A stretch of 64,000 nucleotides of DNA from Amphritea pacifica (GCF_016924145.1 NZ_JAFFZO010000003.1:1-64000), one strand, 5' to 3'. Shown: positions 21,898 to 33,061, counted from the stretch's first letter. Notes: generated by a model not told the origin, from the sequence alone. Numbers and translations: made by a program.

Positions 21898-23243
21898 TGG
21901 CAGACCTGTTTGACGATCTCCAGCCGCCCGGATATGAACCCCTGGCCGCCCGGATGCGACCCCGGTCGCTGGATGAATACTGCGGCCAGCAACATCTGCT
22001 GGGGCAGGGCAAGCCACTACGCAAAGCCCTGGAGCAGGGGACTGTTCACTCAATGATTCTGTGGGGACCACCGGGGGTGGGTAAAACAACCCTGGCCCGC
22101 CTGCTGGCCCATCAGGTGGATGCCCATTTTATTATTCTCTCGGCGGTGTTGTCCGGAGTAAAAGATATTCGTGCGTCAGTCGATCAGGCGTTGCAGGTGA
22201 AAGCGCAATCCGGGCGCAAAACCATCCTGTTTGTTGATGAGGTGCATCGTTTTAACAAGTCTCAGCAGGATGCGTTTCTGCCATACATTGAAGATGGCAC
22301 CTTTCTGTTTGTCGGTGCCACCACAGAAAACCCCTCCTTTGAACTGAATAATGCGTTGTTGTCCCGGGCCCGCGTCTATCTGTTACGCAGCCTGGAGCAG
22401 GACGATATCGAGGCGCTTTTGCAGCGCGCACTGCATGATCCTGACCGGGGTATTCCTCAGCAACCGCTGGTCTTCCAGGATGGGGCGCTGGATCAGTTGG
22501 CCGCGGCCGCAGATGGTGATGGTCGGCGGGGGCTGAACCTGCTAGAAATCGCTGCCGATCTGGCTGATTTTGATGGCACTCAATACACTATCGGACCGCA
22601 GATTATTGAAGAGGTGCTGAAGTCCAGTGCGCGCCGCTATGATAAGCAGGGAGACCTGTTCTACGACATGATCTCAGCCTTTCATAAGTCCGTGCGCGGC
22701 TCGTCGCCCGATGGTGCCCTGTACTGGTATTGCCGGATGCTGGATGGTGGCTGCGATCCGCTCTATATCGCCCGGCGACTGGTAGCGATCGCGTCTGAGG
22801 ATATTGGCAATGCTGACCCCCGGGCGATGCAGGTCGCCCTGTCGGCCTGGGATGCCTTTGAGCGGGTCGGGCCTGCAGAGGGCGAGCGGGCGATTGCCCA
22901 GGCCGCGATCTATTGCGCCAGCGCGCCGAAGAGTAATGCGGTCTACCGGGCCTTCAATCAGGCAATGGCGGATGTGCGCAGTGATCCCGGTTATGAGGTC
23001 CCGGTTCACCTGCGTAATGCGCCGACCAGTCTGATGCAGGACCTTGGATATGGCGCTGAATATCGTTATGCTCATGATGAACCGGATGCCTATGCAGCCG
23101 GGGAGTGCTATCTGCCTCCGGAAATTGCCGAGCGTCACTATTACCAGCCACAACCCCGGGGACTGGAGATCCGCATCGGTGATAAACTTGAACATTTGAA
23201 AGCACTGGACCGCTCCAGCAGCAAGCAACGATATAAGGATTAG
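21897..23243 (+). CDS. rarA: Replication-associated recombination protein A (RarA/MgsA)
   Basis: AAA+ ATPase of the clamp-loader group acting at stalled forks. Walker [14 protein letters not shown], Walker [20 protein letters not shown], sensor [12 protein letters not shown] and the tetramerisation domain with [14 protein letters not shown] and [12 protein letters not shown] are present. Length is 448 aa (E. coli 447). It overlaps lolA by one base and is followed 3 bp later by crcB. Confidence 0.97.
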   Translation: MADLFDDLQPPGYEPLAARMRPRSLDEYCGQQHLLGQGKPLRKALEQGTVHSMILWGPPGVGKTTLARLLAHQVDAHFIILSAVLSGVKDIRASVDQALQVKAQSGRKTILFVDEVHRFNKSQQDAFLPYIEDGTFLFVGATTENPSFELNNALLSRARVYLLRSLEQDDIEALLQRALHDPDRGIPQQPLVFQDGALDQLAAAADGDGRRGLNLLEIAADLADFDGTQYTIGPQIIEEVLKSSARRYDKQGDLFYDMISAFHKSVRGSSPDGALYWYCRMLDGGCDPLYIARRLVAIASEDIGNADPRAMQVALSAWDAFERVGPAEGERAIAQAAIYCASAPKSNAVYRAFNQAMADVRSDPGYEVPVHLRNAPTSLMQDLGYGAEYRYAHDEPDAYAAGECYLPPEIAERHYYQPQPRGLEIRIGDKLEHLKALDRSSSKQRYKD

Positions 23244-23246
23244 CCA

Positions 23247-24915
<1,669 letters not shown>

Positions 24916-24945
24916 GTTAAGCAATGAATGTCTTAATCGATAAAT

Positions 24946-24971
24946 AAAAAAGCGCAACTGGCGCTTTTTTT
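24946..24971 (+). terminator. Terminator after serS
   Basis: AAAAAAGCGC / GCGCTTTTTT stem with a 5-nt AACTG loop and a seven-T run, 30 bp past the serS stop. Confidence 0.9.
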
Positions 24972-25114
24972 GTGTCTGTAACCATCCTGTGTAGAGATCA
25001 CCCGACAGCCGTTCAGCGTAGCGGTCCAGGTTGCACAGTAAAACCGCTTTAGAAGCCGCGGACTGAAAGGTACAATTCACTGCTATTTGAGCAGGCTAGC
25101 GCTTCGGAGAGAAA

Positions 25115-26338
25115 ATGAAAAACAGGTATGATCTGTTAATAGTCGGTGGGGGTATGGTGGGGGCAACCATCGCTGCAGCACTGGGGAACACCGATCTCAG
25201 GATCGCCGTGGTTGAGCAGCAATATCCGGCATCTTTCCAACCGGATTCTGAACATGACCTGCGGGTTTCAGCATTGAGCGTCGCCTCTGAACAGATCTTC
25301 AGAACGCTGGGTGTCTGGGATGGCATTGTTGCCCGAAGAGTCTGCCCTTATCGGCGGATGAAGGTGTGGGAGAATGATGAGAAGCGAGCCTCTACAGAGT
25401 TTGTCAGTGATGATATCGGCGCGGATCATCTGGGTTATATTGTTGAGAACCGCGTAATTCAGCTGGCACTGCTGGAACAACTTGCTCGCTTCGATAATGT
25501 CGATCTGATCTGCCCGGCTGAAACCGTGGACATCGATTACTCGCCTGGCTGTAGCATGTTGCGCCTGACGGATGGCCGGGAACTGATAGGTAAGCTGATC
25601 ATTGCCGCCGATGGCGGTGGGTCCAGAGTCAGAATGGCCGCTGGAATCGGCGTGCATAGCTGGGATTACGACCAGCATGCACTGGTGGCTTCCGTGGCAA
25701 CTGCATTGCCTCAGCAGGATATTACCTGGCAACAATTCACGCCCGATGGCCCGCTGGCATTTCTGCCACTGTCGGGTCACCGCGGCTCTCTGGTATGGTA
25801 CAACCATCCGTCACAGGTCAGGCGACTGCTGAATCTTGATAGCACCGCCTTTGTCGATGAACTGACCCAAACCTTTCCTGAGTGTCTCGGCGGGATTGAG
25901 AATCTGATTGAGCGAGGGGCTTTCTCCTTGCGGCGTCAGCATGCTCAGCAATATGTCAAAGAGGGGGTGGCTCTGGCGGGGGATGCTGCCCACATGATCA
26001 ACCCGCTGGCGGGTCAGGGCGTCAATATCGGTCTGTTGGATGCGGCAACCCTGGCAGAGGTAATACTTCAGGGGCATTATGCTGGGGTTGAGATCAGTGA
26101 TCTGTCGCTATTACAGCAGTACGAACAACAACGGCGGAGTCACAATCTGATGATGATGCAGTTGATGGATGGCTTTTACCGGGTCTTCTCCAATAATCTT
26201 CTGCCGTTAAAAATATTGAGAAATCTGGGGCTTGGAGCAGCTGAGCGAATTTCACCTGCAAAAAACAGAGTGATGCGTTTTGCGATGGGACTGGAGGGGA
26301 AACTGCCGGCCCTTGCCAGAGGGGAGCCCCTTAGATAA
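25115..26338 (+). CDS. ubiF: Ubiquinone biosynthesis FAD hydroxylase UbiF-like
   Basis: UbiH/UbiF/VisC family flavoprotein monooxygenase. Resemblance is strongest to UbiF, which hydroxylates C6 of the demethoxy-quinone ring. The FAD dinucleotide motif IVGGGMVGATIAAAL is at the N terminus. DSEHDLRVSALS, GVWD, YMVEN-like residues and WQQFTPDGPLAFLPL follow the UbiF pattern, and GDAAHMINPLAGQGVNIGL is the second FAD motif. Length is 407 aa. The gene stands alone between two terminators, so its promoter must lie in 24972-25114. UbiI or UbiH identity cannot be excluded without alignment. Confidence 0.85.
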   Translation: MKNRYDLLIVGGGMVGATIAAALGNTDLRIAVVEQQYPASFQPDSEHDLRVSALSVASEQIFRTLGVWDGIVARRVCPYRRMKVWENDEKRASTEFVSDDIGADHLGYIVENRVIQLALLEQLARFDNVDLICPAETVDIDYSPGCSMLRLTDGRELIGKLIIAADGGGSRVRMAAGIGVHSWDYDQHALVASVATALPQQDITWQQFTPDGPLAFLPLSGHRGSLVWYNHPSQVRRLLNLDSTAFVDELTQTFPECLGGIENLIERGAFSLRRQHAQQYVKEGVALAGDAAHMINPLAGQGVNIGLLDAATLAEVILQGHYAGVEISDLSLLQQYEQQRRSHNLMMMQLMDGFYRVFSNNLLPLKILRNLGLGAAERISPAKNRVMRFAMGLEGKLPALARGEPLR

Positions 26339-26383
26339 TTTGCGGTTATTCAAACAGCAACGAAAGTTTGTTCGCAGAAACAG

Positions 26384-26415
26384 AAACGGAACCCTGAGGT
26401 TCCGTTTGTTTTTTT
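26384..26415 (+). terminator. Terminator after ubiF
   Basis: Perfect 10-bp stem AAACGGAACC / GGTTCCGTTT with a CTGA tetraloop, followed by a G and a seven-T run. It lies between convergent ubiF and the phasin gene and is strongest for the + strand. Confidence 0.92.
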
Positions 26416-26432
26416 AATTCTGATAGTAAATC

Positions 26433-27053
26433 TTATTTAGCTTCATCAGCCTTGGGAGCTGCGACAGCAGCAGGTGCTGCGGCTTTCTTCGCAGGCGCTT
26501 TCTTGGCGGCAGGTTTTGCCGCTGGCTTAGGTGCAGCGGCCTTTGCCGGAGCAGGTTTGGCAGCAGCTTTTGGTGCTGCAGCTTTTGCTGGAGCAGGCTT
26601 GGGAGCTGCAGCTTTTTTGGCCGGAGCAGGCTTGGCAGTCGCCTTAGCTGCAGGCTTTGGGTCAGCTTTTTTAGCTGTAGGCGCTGCAGCGGTCATGAAC
26701 TTACTCAGGTCTTCAAAGTAGTTCATATCTTTCAGGCCGAGGCCAGCGAAGCTTTTCTCAATCACAGCTGTCAGTTCAGCTTTGGCTGAATTCAGTGCTG
26801 CCATCTCTTCTTCAGCAACATTGGTCAGTTTAGTTTCAAGCGTCTTAACATATTCAACCTGAAGATCGATCGCTTCTTTCGGGTCTTTGATAGAAGACAA
26901 TGCCTGCATTTGCGCCATGGTCGCGTTGACAAAGTCAGACACATAACCAGACTGCAGCTCGATCAGTTTCTCTGCTGCTTTTTTGTTGATTTCAGCCATA
27001 TCAACAACTGGCTTCATGTTTTCCTGAACGTCTTTCATCATTTCTTCGTACAT
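26433..27053 (-). CDS. Phasin family protein with histone-H1-like tail
   Basis: Granule-associated protein of polyhydroxyalkanoate storage. The first 120 residues are amphipathic and helical (EINKKAAEKLIELQSGYVSDFV, VEYVKTLETKLTNVAEEEM), matching the phasin_2-type fold with no signal peptide. From about residue 125 the protein becomes a low-complexity tail of Ala, Lys and Pro with PAPAKAAAPK/KPAAK units, like the tail of Pseudomonas PhaF that binds DNA and helps share granules between daughter cells. No phaC or phaB lies in the window. A near-consensus promoter bracketed by inverted repeats precedes it. Confidence 0.88.
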   Translation of the reverse strand: MYEEMMKDVQENMKPVVDMAEINKKAAEKLIELQSGYVSDFVNATMAQMQALSSIKDPKEAIDLQVEYVKTLETKLTNVAEEEMAALNSAKAELTAVIEKSFAGLGLKDMNYFEDLSKFMTAAAPTAKKADPKPAAKATAKPAPAKKAAAPKPAPAKAAAPKAAAKPAPAKAAAPKPAAKPAAKKAPAKKAAAPAAVAAPKADEAK

Positions 27054-27086
27054 GTTTTTTCACCTGTGATCGCAAGAGTTTCAATC

Positions 27087-27103
27087 TTTGTGCGTTGCAG
27101 CAA
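27087..27103. promoter_or_regulatory. PhaR-like operator candidate, phasin downstream site
   Basis: TTTGTGC-GTT-GCAGCAA, a 7-3-7 imperfect inverted repeat just downstream of the phasin -10 box, so a bound protein would block transcription start or clearance. Arms are identical to the aceA upstream site at 760-776. Confidence 0.55.
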
Positions 27104-27111
27104 TTTTGCTC

Positions 27112-27140
27112 ACTATATTCGGCGAACGCAATAATGTCAA
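27112..27140 (-). promoter_or_regulatory. Sigma-70 promoter of the phasin gene
   Basis: On the minus strand TTGACA (27140-27135), 17 bp, then TATAGT (27117-27112): a consensus -35 and one mismatch in the -10. It points at the phasin ATG about 60 bp downstream. A promoter this good suits a highly abundant granule protein held in check by a repressor. Confidence 0.8.
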
Positions 27141-27145
27141 TTATC

Positions 27146-27162
27146 TTGCTGCGGTGCAGCAA
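27146..27162. promoter_or_regulatory. PhaR-like operator candidate, phasin upstream site
   Basis: Perfect inverted repeat TTGCTGC-GGT-GCAGCAA ending 5 bp upstream of the -35 box. It contains exactly CTGC-N3-GCAG, the published core of PhaR binding sites that control phasin genes in PHA producers. Identity of the binding protein is inferred. Confidence 0.6.
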
Positions 27163-27417
27163 AGCGATATTTAACAAAGAACACAACTGTTTGGCAGAAG
27201 TTCCCGGCAATACTAACCTAAAGATCATAGATGAAATAAAGATGACAACAGGTTAAAAAAACTACGGCCGGAGGGTTCCTGATAGTTACTTTAGCTCAGA
27301 TATCTGATGGCGTATCACTAATCGGCGATTTCTTTGATGTGAGCGGGTCAAAAGAGATTGATTTAGTTACAATGATCGCAATATCTACCATTGAGATCAC
27401 TGACATTGGATAACACT
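27163..27417. other. Intergenic region upstream of the M16 protease gene
   Basis: About 255 bp, AT-rich, between the divergent phasin promoter and the protease gene. I see no gene. The promoter of the protease should lie here, but no clear -35/-10 pair stands out. Confidence 0.45.
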
Positions 27418-30324
27418 ATGACCTGTCACCCGGCTTTTCAACACAAGCGCACCGAAACAATCGAATCACTGGGCATCGATGTTCAGGAATATGTGCATAC
27501 CGATACCGGTGCGCTTCACTATCATATTGCTGCTGATAACCAGGAAAATGTTTTCCTTGTTGCTTTTCGTACTGTGCCGGAAGATAACTGCGGAGTTGCC
27601 CATATTCTGGAACATACTGCGTTGTGCGGTAGTCGCAACTATCCGGTACGCGATCCCTTTTTTATGATGAGCCGGCGCTCCCTGAATACCTTCATGAACG
27701 CCTTCACCAGCAGTGACTGGACTGCCTATCCATTTGCCAGCCAGAACCGTAAAGACTTTTTTAACCTGCTGGATGTTTATCTGGATGCGGCATTTTTTTC
27801 CCGTCTTGACCCGCTGGACTTTGCTCAGGAGGGACACAGGATTGAGTTCAGTGAGACGAATAATAGCGATAGTCCGCTGGTCTACAAAGGGGTGGTTTAC
27901 AATGAGATGAAAGGGGCGATGAGTTCACCAGTCTCATACCTGTGGCAGACCCTGACCCGTTATCTGTTTCCATCTACCACCTATCATTACAACTCCGGAG
28001 GGGATCCCGAAGCGATTCCTGATCTCAGTTACGAGCAGTTGCTGCACTTTTATAAGACCCATTATCACCCATCCAATGCGGTGTTTATGACCTTTGGTGA
28101 TATCCCGGTTGAAGAGTTGCAGCAACGTTTTGAAACCCAGGCGCTATCCAGTTTCGACAAACTCGATGCGGAGATAGCCGTCGGTGACGAGAAACGCTAT
28201 TTCTCTCCGGTCAGAGTTGAGGAGGCCTATGCCCTGGATGATGAAAATACCAGCGCTAAGACCCACCATGTGCTGGCCTGGTTGCTGGGCCCGAGTATCG
28301 ATCTTGAGCAGCAGTTAAAAGCGCACCTGCTGTCCCGGGTTTTGCTGGATAACAGCTCCTCTCCATTACGCTATGCCCTTGAATCCACCGAACTTGGAAC
28401 GTCGCCTTCACCGCTTTGCGGCCTGGAAGACTCAAACCGGGAGATGGGCTTTATGTGCGGCATCGAAGGCAGTGAACCTGATAAGGCAGCAGAGTTTGAG
28501 CAACTGGTGCTGGATACGCTGGCCAAAGTTGCGGAGGAAGGCGTACCTCAGGAGCACCTCGAAGCCGCATTGCACCAATTGGAACTGAGTCAGCGCGAGA
28601 TCAGTGGTGACGGATACCCCTACGGCATGAGCCTGATTCTGGCTTCGTTGTCATCTGCGATTCATCGCGGTGATCCGATTGCACTGCTGAATCTCGATCC
28701 GGTGCTGGCTAAGTTGCATGAAGAGATTACTCACCCGGACTTCATTCCGTCGATGGTACGTGAGCTGCTGGATAATCCTCACCGGGTCAGGCTGACGCTG
28801 CGGCCGGATGCTAAGCTGGCGGCAAAACGCGATGCAGCGGAAACGGCGAAACTGGAAAAAATTCGCCAGTCGCTGGATGAGAAACAGAAACAGGCGGTTA
28901 TACAGCAGGCTGAAGCACTGGAACGGCGGCAGAACCAGGTAGACGATGAAACCCTGCTTCCAAAAGTGACCATCGTGGATGTGCCGGCGCAGATGCGTAT
29001 TCCTCACGGGACGGAAGAGTCACTACAGGGCTTCAGATACCACTTCTATCCTCAGGGGACTAATGGTCTGGTATATGAACAGGTGATTATCGATCTGCCT
29101 GCCCTGAGTGAAGCGGAACAACAACTGATCCCACTCTACAGTCACTGTCTGACTGAACTGGGTTGTGACGGTAAGAGTTATCAGGACACCCAGGCCTTGC
29201 AATCGCAGGTGTGCGGCAGCATCAGTGCATACTCTTCGGTGCGCGGCAGTATTGAGGATGAACAGAAGGTCAGCGGTTATATGACGCTGTCAGCCAAGGC
29301 GCTACTGAGCAAACAGGCTGAAATGACCAGTCTGGTGTATAAAACTCTCACCAGTGTCCGTTTTGATGAACTGAGCCGGATTCGTGAGCTGGTATCGCAG
29401 CAGCGTACCCGCAAGGAACAGAGCGTGACAGGGCAGGGACACAGTCTGGCAATTATGGCTGCGGCCAGTCAGTTGTCACCTGGCGGGCAGTGGTCGCATA
29501 ACTTACGAGGGTTACAGAGTATTCGTGCAATCAAAGCATTGGATGAAAGTATTCGTAACGAGGATAACCTGAAGCAACTTGCCAGTGCACTGGAAACGCT
29601 GCATCAGAAGCTGTTAAAAGCGCCGCGGCGCTTCCTGATTGTGACAGAAGCTGAACATCAGCAGCAGGTTGCTGAAACCCTGGCTTCACAGTGGCAGGAT
29701 GTTGCGACTGAGGATGGTTTTGTTCCTTTTACTCTGCCCTCAAGCCGCAGTTGTGTTACCCAGGCCTGGACCACGAGTACTCAGGTGAACTTCTGTGCTA
29801 AGGCTTATCCGACGGTTCCGGTGGAGCACGCTGATGCGGCAGCGCTCACTGTGCTGGGGGACTTTTTGCGAAATGGTTTCCTCCACAGAACCGTGCGTGA
29901 AAAGGGTGGTGCCTATGGTAGTGGTGCCGGGCAGGATTCGGCGGATGCGGTATTCCGCTTCTTCTCCTATCGTGATCCTCGCCTGAGCGAAACTCTGGCG
30001 GATTTTGATGCCTCTCTGGTTTGGTTGCAGGAGAGCGAACTGGAAGCACAAAAGCTGGAAGAAGCGATTCTGGGGGTTGTCAGCAGTATTGATAAACCGG
30101 GGTCTCCCGCAGGAGAGGCGAAACAGGCTTATCACAGTGCGCTGTTTGGCCGCACGCCAGAACAGCGCGAACAGTTCCGTCAGCGTATTCTCAAGGTCAC
30201 CCTGGACGATTTGAAGCGGGTGGCGGCAACCTATCTCAAGCCGGAACAGGCCAGCGTTGCGGTAGTGACCAGCCCGGCTGCGGCAGCCAAACTGGATGAA
30301 CAGTTTGAAATCATCGCTCTCTGA
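27418..30324 (+). CDS. M16C insulinase-family zinc metalloprotease (PreP-like)
   Basis: Large cytoplasmic zinc peptidase of the presequence-protease subfamily, which degrades peptides inside a closed chamber. The inverted zinc motif HxxEH is in VAHILEHTALCGS, with the downstream Glu in GVVYNEMKGAMSSP. The NTFMNAFTSSDWTAYPFAS segment is characteristic of M16C. The central M16C-associated domain and the inactive C-terminal half (FLHRTVREKGGAYGSGAG) are complete. I start at ATG 27418 rather than the TTG at 27391; this gives 968 aa, normal for the family. No signal peptide. A terminator follows directly. Confidence 0.9.
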   Translation: MTCHPAFQHKRTETIESLGIDVQEYVHTDTGALHYHIAADNQENVFLVAFRTVPEDNCGVAHILEHTALCGSRNYPVRDPFFMMSRRSLNTFMNAFTSSDWTAYPFASQNRKDFFNLLDVYLDAAFFSRLDPLDFAQEGHRIEFSETNNSDSPLVYKGVVYNEMKGAMSSPVSYLWQTLTRYLFPSTTYHYNSGGDPEAIPDLSYEQLLHFYKTHYHPSNAVFMTFGDIPVEELQQRFETQALSSFDKLDAEIAVGDEKRYFSPVRVEEAYALDDENTSAKTHHVLAWLLGPSIDLEQQLKAHLLSRVLLDNSSSPLRYALESTELGTSPSPLCGLEDSNREMGFMCGIEGSEPDKAAEFEQLVLDTLAKVAEEGVPQEHLEAALHQLELSQREISGDGYPYGMSLILASLSSAIHRGDPIALLNLDPVLAKLHEEITHPDFIPSMVRELLDNPHRVRLTLRPDAKLAAKRDAAETAKLEKIRQSLDEKQKQAVIQQAEALERRQNQVDDETLLPKVTIVDVPAQMRIPHGTEESLQGFRYHFYPQGTNGLVYEQVIIDLPALSEAEQQLIPLYSHCLTELGCDGKSYQDTQALQSQVCGSISAYSSVRGSIEDEQKVSGYMTLSAKALLSKQAEMTSLVYKTLTSVRFDELSRIRELVSQQRTRKEQSVTGQGHSLAIMAAASQLSPGGQWSHNLRGLQSIRAIKALDESIRNEDNLKQLASALETLHQKLLKAPRRFLIVTEAEHQQQVAETLASQWQDVATEDGFVPFTLPSSRSCVTQAWTTSTQVNFCAKAYPTVPVEHADAAALTVLGDFLRNGFLHRTVREKGGAYGSGAGQDSADAVFRFFSYRDPRLSETLADFDASLVWLQESELEAQKLEEAILGVVSSIDKPGSPAGEAKQAYHSALFGRTPEQREQFRQRILKVTLDDLKRVAATYLKPEQASVAVVTSPAAAAKLDEQFEIIAL

Positions 30325-30343
30325 CTGTCTGCTGGAGTTCAAT

Positions 30344-30377
30344 AGCCCCTCTGAGTGATACAGAGGGGCTTTGTTAT
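30344..30377 (+). terminator. Terminator after the M16 protease gene
   Basis: Perfect 10-bp stem AGCCCCTCTG / CAGAGGGGCT with a 7-nt loop, then TTGTTATTT. The right arm contains GAGGGG, the only ribosome-binding-like sequence before the ATG of the next gene at 30380, so the hairpin might also affect its translation. Confidence 0.8.
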
Positions 30378-30379
30378 TT

Positions 30380-31264
30380 ATGAAAAATCATAGTTTTCTG
30401 ATCGGTGCGGCTCTGATCCTGATATCAGAAATGTTTCTGGTGCTATCCGGCATGGTGATACGACAGGTTTCTGCTGAGTTGCCTACCGAGATGATCGTAT
30501 TCTTTCGTAACCTGCTGGGGCTGATGCTTTTTGTACCCTGGATGCTGCGTAATGGTATCTCAGTCCTGCACACCACCAAGCTCCACTTTCATCTGATGCG
30601 CGCGGGGGTAGGAGTAACAGCAATGACCTGCCTGTTTTATACCTGGGGTCATCTTCCTCTCGCTCAGGCGGCACTGCTGAAACAGACGGCCCCGTTTTTT
30701 ATGCCGCTGATCGCCTTATGGTGGCTGAAGGAGCGGATAAACCTGCAGGTGAAACTGGCGATTCTGGTGGGGTTTATCGGCGTCGCGTTTATTATCAATC
30801 CAACAGAGACAGCGGTGAATGTCGGCATTTTAATTGCCCTGTTTGGTGCCTGTCTGGGGGCGCTGGCGAAAGTGACGGTACGCCGGATGCGGGACACAGA
30901 ATCACCCCAGTTAATCGTGTTCTATTTTGCGCTGTTCGCCGCAGTGTTGTCGGCTATTCCGGCCTGGCTGAGCGGGGCAGGTTTAACCCTGATTCAGTTT
31001 GGCTGGCTGGTGTTGCTGGCGGCCACCTCAACCGTAGCGCAGTTATTGCTCAGCAAAGCCTATGGTATGGCTCCGGCCGGTCAGTTAGCACCCTACACCT
31101 ACGGTTCGGTTGCCATGGCTGCGGTTCTTGGCTGGCTGGTATGGGATGAGGTGCTGGGACTGCATACCCTGCTGGGCATTCTGCTGGTTTGCTGTGCGGG
31201 GATTGTGGCGATGGCGGGGAAACGTTCGCAACCGGTAAAGCCGCTGACAGACCCGGTCCTGTAA
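30380..31264 (+). CDS. DMT-superfamily transporter (EamA type)
   Basis: Inner-membrane transporter of the drug/metabolite family, 294 aa, with ten predicted helices in two EamA repeats (about 10-140 and 150-280). Typical features are FFRNLLGLMLFVPW in helix 2, LAQAALLKQTAPFFMPLIALWWLKE, and the second-repeat AQLLLSKAYGMAPAGQLAPYTYGSVAMAAVLGWLVWDE. The substrate is not predictable. The ATG lies only 10 bp after the upstream hairpin, with GAGGGG inside the stem as the putative binding site. Confidence 0.88.
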   Translation: MKNHSFLIGAALILISEMFLVLSGMVIRQVSAELPTEMIVFFRNLLGLMLFVPWMLRNGISVLHTTKLHFHLMRAGVGVTAMTCLFYTWGHLPLAQAALLKQTAPFFMPLIALWWLKERINLQVKLAILVGFIGVAFIINPTETAVNVGILIALFGACLGALAKVTVRRMRDTESPQLIVFYFALFAAVLSAIPAWLSGAGLTLIQFGWLVLLAATSTVAQLLLSKAYGMAPAGQLAPYTYGSVAMAAVLGWLVWDEVLGLHTLLGILLVCCAGIVAMAGKRSQPVKPLTDPVL

Positions 31265-31267
31265 CGG

Positions 31268-32227
31268 TTAATCCTCCCCGGTTTCACTGTGGGAGGCCTG
31301 AGGCAGGCTGTTGATCAGTGAATCGCTGCGGTAGGGAACCTGACTGCTGGGAACCCGTTTTGAGGCTGATACCAGGTGCGCGGGCTGATCGTCAAAAAAG
31401 ATATGGGGACGTAAAGCACTCAAAACCGGCTCTTTACTCATCCCTCCGAGAAAAAAAGCCTGATCAACATTGACTCCCCATTGCCGCAAGGTCTTAATAA
31501 CCCGCAAGTGCGCCGGGCCGTTGCGGGCCGTCACGATGGACAGTCTCAGGGGAGAGCGATCTGCTCCCAGTTTACTGTTGAGTCTGGAAAGCACTCTGAC
31601 CAGTTTGGCAAAGGGACCATCGGGAAGCACGACATCTTCATTGTCTGACTCATTTTCCTGAAACCGTTCCAGCCCTTCGGTTTTATAGATATATTCTGAC
31701 TCATCAGAGAATAGTACCGCATCAGCATCAAAAGCTATTCTGATAGTGTCATGGTCCGGCTGAAAACTCTCGGGGGGATCGTATATCAGCGCCGCAGCAC
31801 AATCCTGGGTATCGATCGCCACCTGCGCATCATCCGGGTGTCGGGTTAACAGCAGATCGACACTGTATGCCTGCAGGAAAGGGGCGAGTGATTCACCTCC
31901 GGTAAAGGCTGATCGGGTAATATCCAGGCCGTAGTGCTGAATTGATTTCAATACGCGCAAACCGGTATCAGGGCTGTTTTTAGACATCACCACCACTTCG
32001 ACCAGTCGCTCGTCGGAAAGGGTGTTCAGGCTGAGCAGCGCTTCCACCAGATGAAAGGCGGTCCCTTTCTCGAGAATTTTATTCTCCTGTTCAAACTGGT
32101 AACGGCGGTAAGCCTCTACATCCTGTTGCTGGTAGATACGGTTTTCATGTTCCAGGTTAAACAGCGCGCGGCTGGAAATACCAACCACCAGAACCTCATC
32201 CAGGGCAAGTGTCATGTTACTGTCCAT
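31268..32227 (-). CDS. 5'-nucleotidase, cytosolic NT5C1 (PF06189) family
   Basis: HAD-like nucleotidase related to vertebrate cytosolic 5'-nucleotidase I, which dephosphorylates nucleoside monophosphates. The core is RIAFDADAVLFSDESE, with a DxD catalytic motif and adjacent acidic residues. ALFNLEHENRIYQ near the N terminus, VTARNGPAHLRVIKTLR (phosphate-binding Thr/Arg) and HIFFDDQPAHL (metal Asp pair) complete it. Length is 319 aa, cytoplasmic. It converges on the DMT gene with 3 bp between stops and is divergent from mtgA. Confidence 0.88.
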   Translation of the reverse strand: MDSNMTLALDEVLVVGISSRALFNLEHENRIYQQQDVEAYRRYQFEQENKILEKGTAFHLVEALLSLNTLSDERLVEVVVMSKNSPDTGLRVLKSIQHYGLDITRSAFTGGESLAPFLQAYSVDLLLTRHPDDAQVAIDTQDCAAALIYDPPESFQPDHDTIRIAFDADAVLFSDESEYIYKTEGLERFQENESDNEDVVLPDGPFAKLVRVLSRLNSKLGADRSPLRLSIVTARNGPAHLRVIKTLRQWGVNVDQAFFLGGMSKEPVLSALRPHIFFDDQPAHLVSASKRVPSSQVPYRSDSLINSLPQASHSETGED

Positions 32228-32368
32228 TATTATGATCGCCAGATCTGTGTTGTTAGTTAACCATACAACGGGTCGCGAATCATTATTGATCGCTGTTCAA
32301 AAAATGGACTGTGTTGGGTATGATCAGTTCTACATCTATTGTGCCCCTAACTCTGCGGTAATCCGATA

Positions 32369-33061
32369 TTGACTGTTTCCCGTTTCTCTATTCGCAAGTG
32401 GCTGATCCGAGTGCTGCTCATACTGATTCTGCTTCCGGTACTACTGGTGCTGATGCTGCGTTTTATCGACCCGGCTATATGGATGTGGAAGATACAACGG
32501 GACCTTAATCCGCCACAGGGATATCCGGCTCACAGTCAGCATATCTGGGCGCCTCTTGATCAGATTTCCGGGGCGATGCAGCTCGCGGTCATCGCCTCTG
32601 AAGATCAGAAGTTTCCGCAACATTGGGGGCTGGATCTGGAATCAATAGCAGATGCCCTCAGTGACAATGAGAAAGGCGGCCGAATCAGAGGCGCCAGCAC
32701 CCTGACACAGCAGACCGCAAAAAACCTGTTCCTGTGGCCCACCAAAAGCTATCTGCGCAAAGGACTTGAGGCGGGGCTGGCGGTGTTGATGGAGGCCCTG
32801 TGGACCAAGCAGCGTATTCTGGAGGTTTATCTCAATATTGTCGAGTTTGGTCCGGGGATCTATGGTGTTGAAGCGGCCAGTCAGGCTTATTTCCATAAAC
32901 CGGCTCAGCGACTGTCCCCGATCGAAGCGGCGCGCTTAGCCGCGGTGTTACCCAACCCGTACCGTTTGCGTGCTGCCAACCCCAGCAACTATGTCTGGCA
33001 GCGCATTCGCTGGATCACCCATCAGATGCAGTTGCTGGGGCCGGAGCACTGGAACCCGTAA
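32369..33061 (+). CDS. mtgA: Monofunctional peptidoglycan glycosyltransferase
   Basis: GT51 enzyme polymerising lipid II into glycan strands at the inner membrane. An N-terminal membrane helix (about residues 11-32) is followed by the GT51 motifs: catalytic Glu in [15 protein letters not shown], then [49 protein letters not shown] and [11 protein letters not shown]. Length is 230 aa (E. coli 242). The first usable start is a TTG with a weak binding site; no in-frame ATG precedes the membrane helix. Two small membrane/envelope genes follow on the same strand. Confidence 0.94.
   Translation: MTVSRFSIRKWLIRVLLILILLPVLLVLMLRFIDPAIWMWKIQRDLNPPQGYPAHSQHIWAPLDQISGAMQLAVIASEDQKFPQHWGLDLESIADALSDNEKGGRIRGASTLTQQTAKNLFLWPTKSYLRKGLEAGLAVLMEALWTKQRILEVYLNIVEFGPGIYGVEAASQAYFHKPAQRLSPIEAARLAAVLPNPYRLRAANPSNYVWQRIRWITHQMQLLGPEHWNP

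Noticed and set aside
26452-26690. CRISPR-like or tandem DNA repeat in the phasin tail
   Set aside because: Repetition follows codons for PAAK-type units on the coding strand and there are no spacers.
26452-26721. Ala/Gly-rich frame on the + strand opposite the phasin tail
   Set aside because: It is the antisense shadow of the low-complexity Ala/Lys/Pro tail of the phasin.
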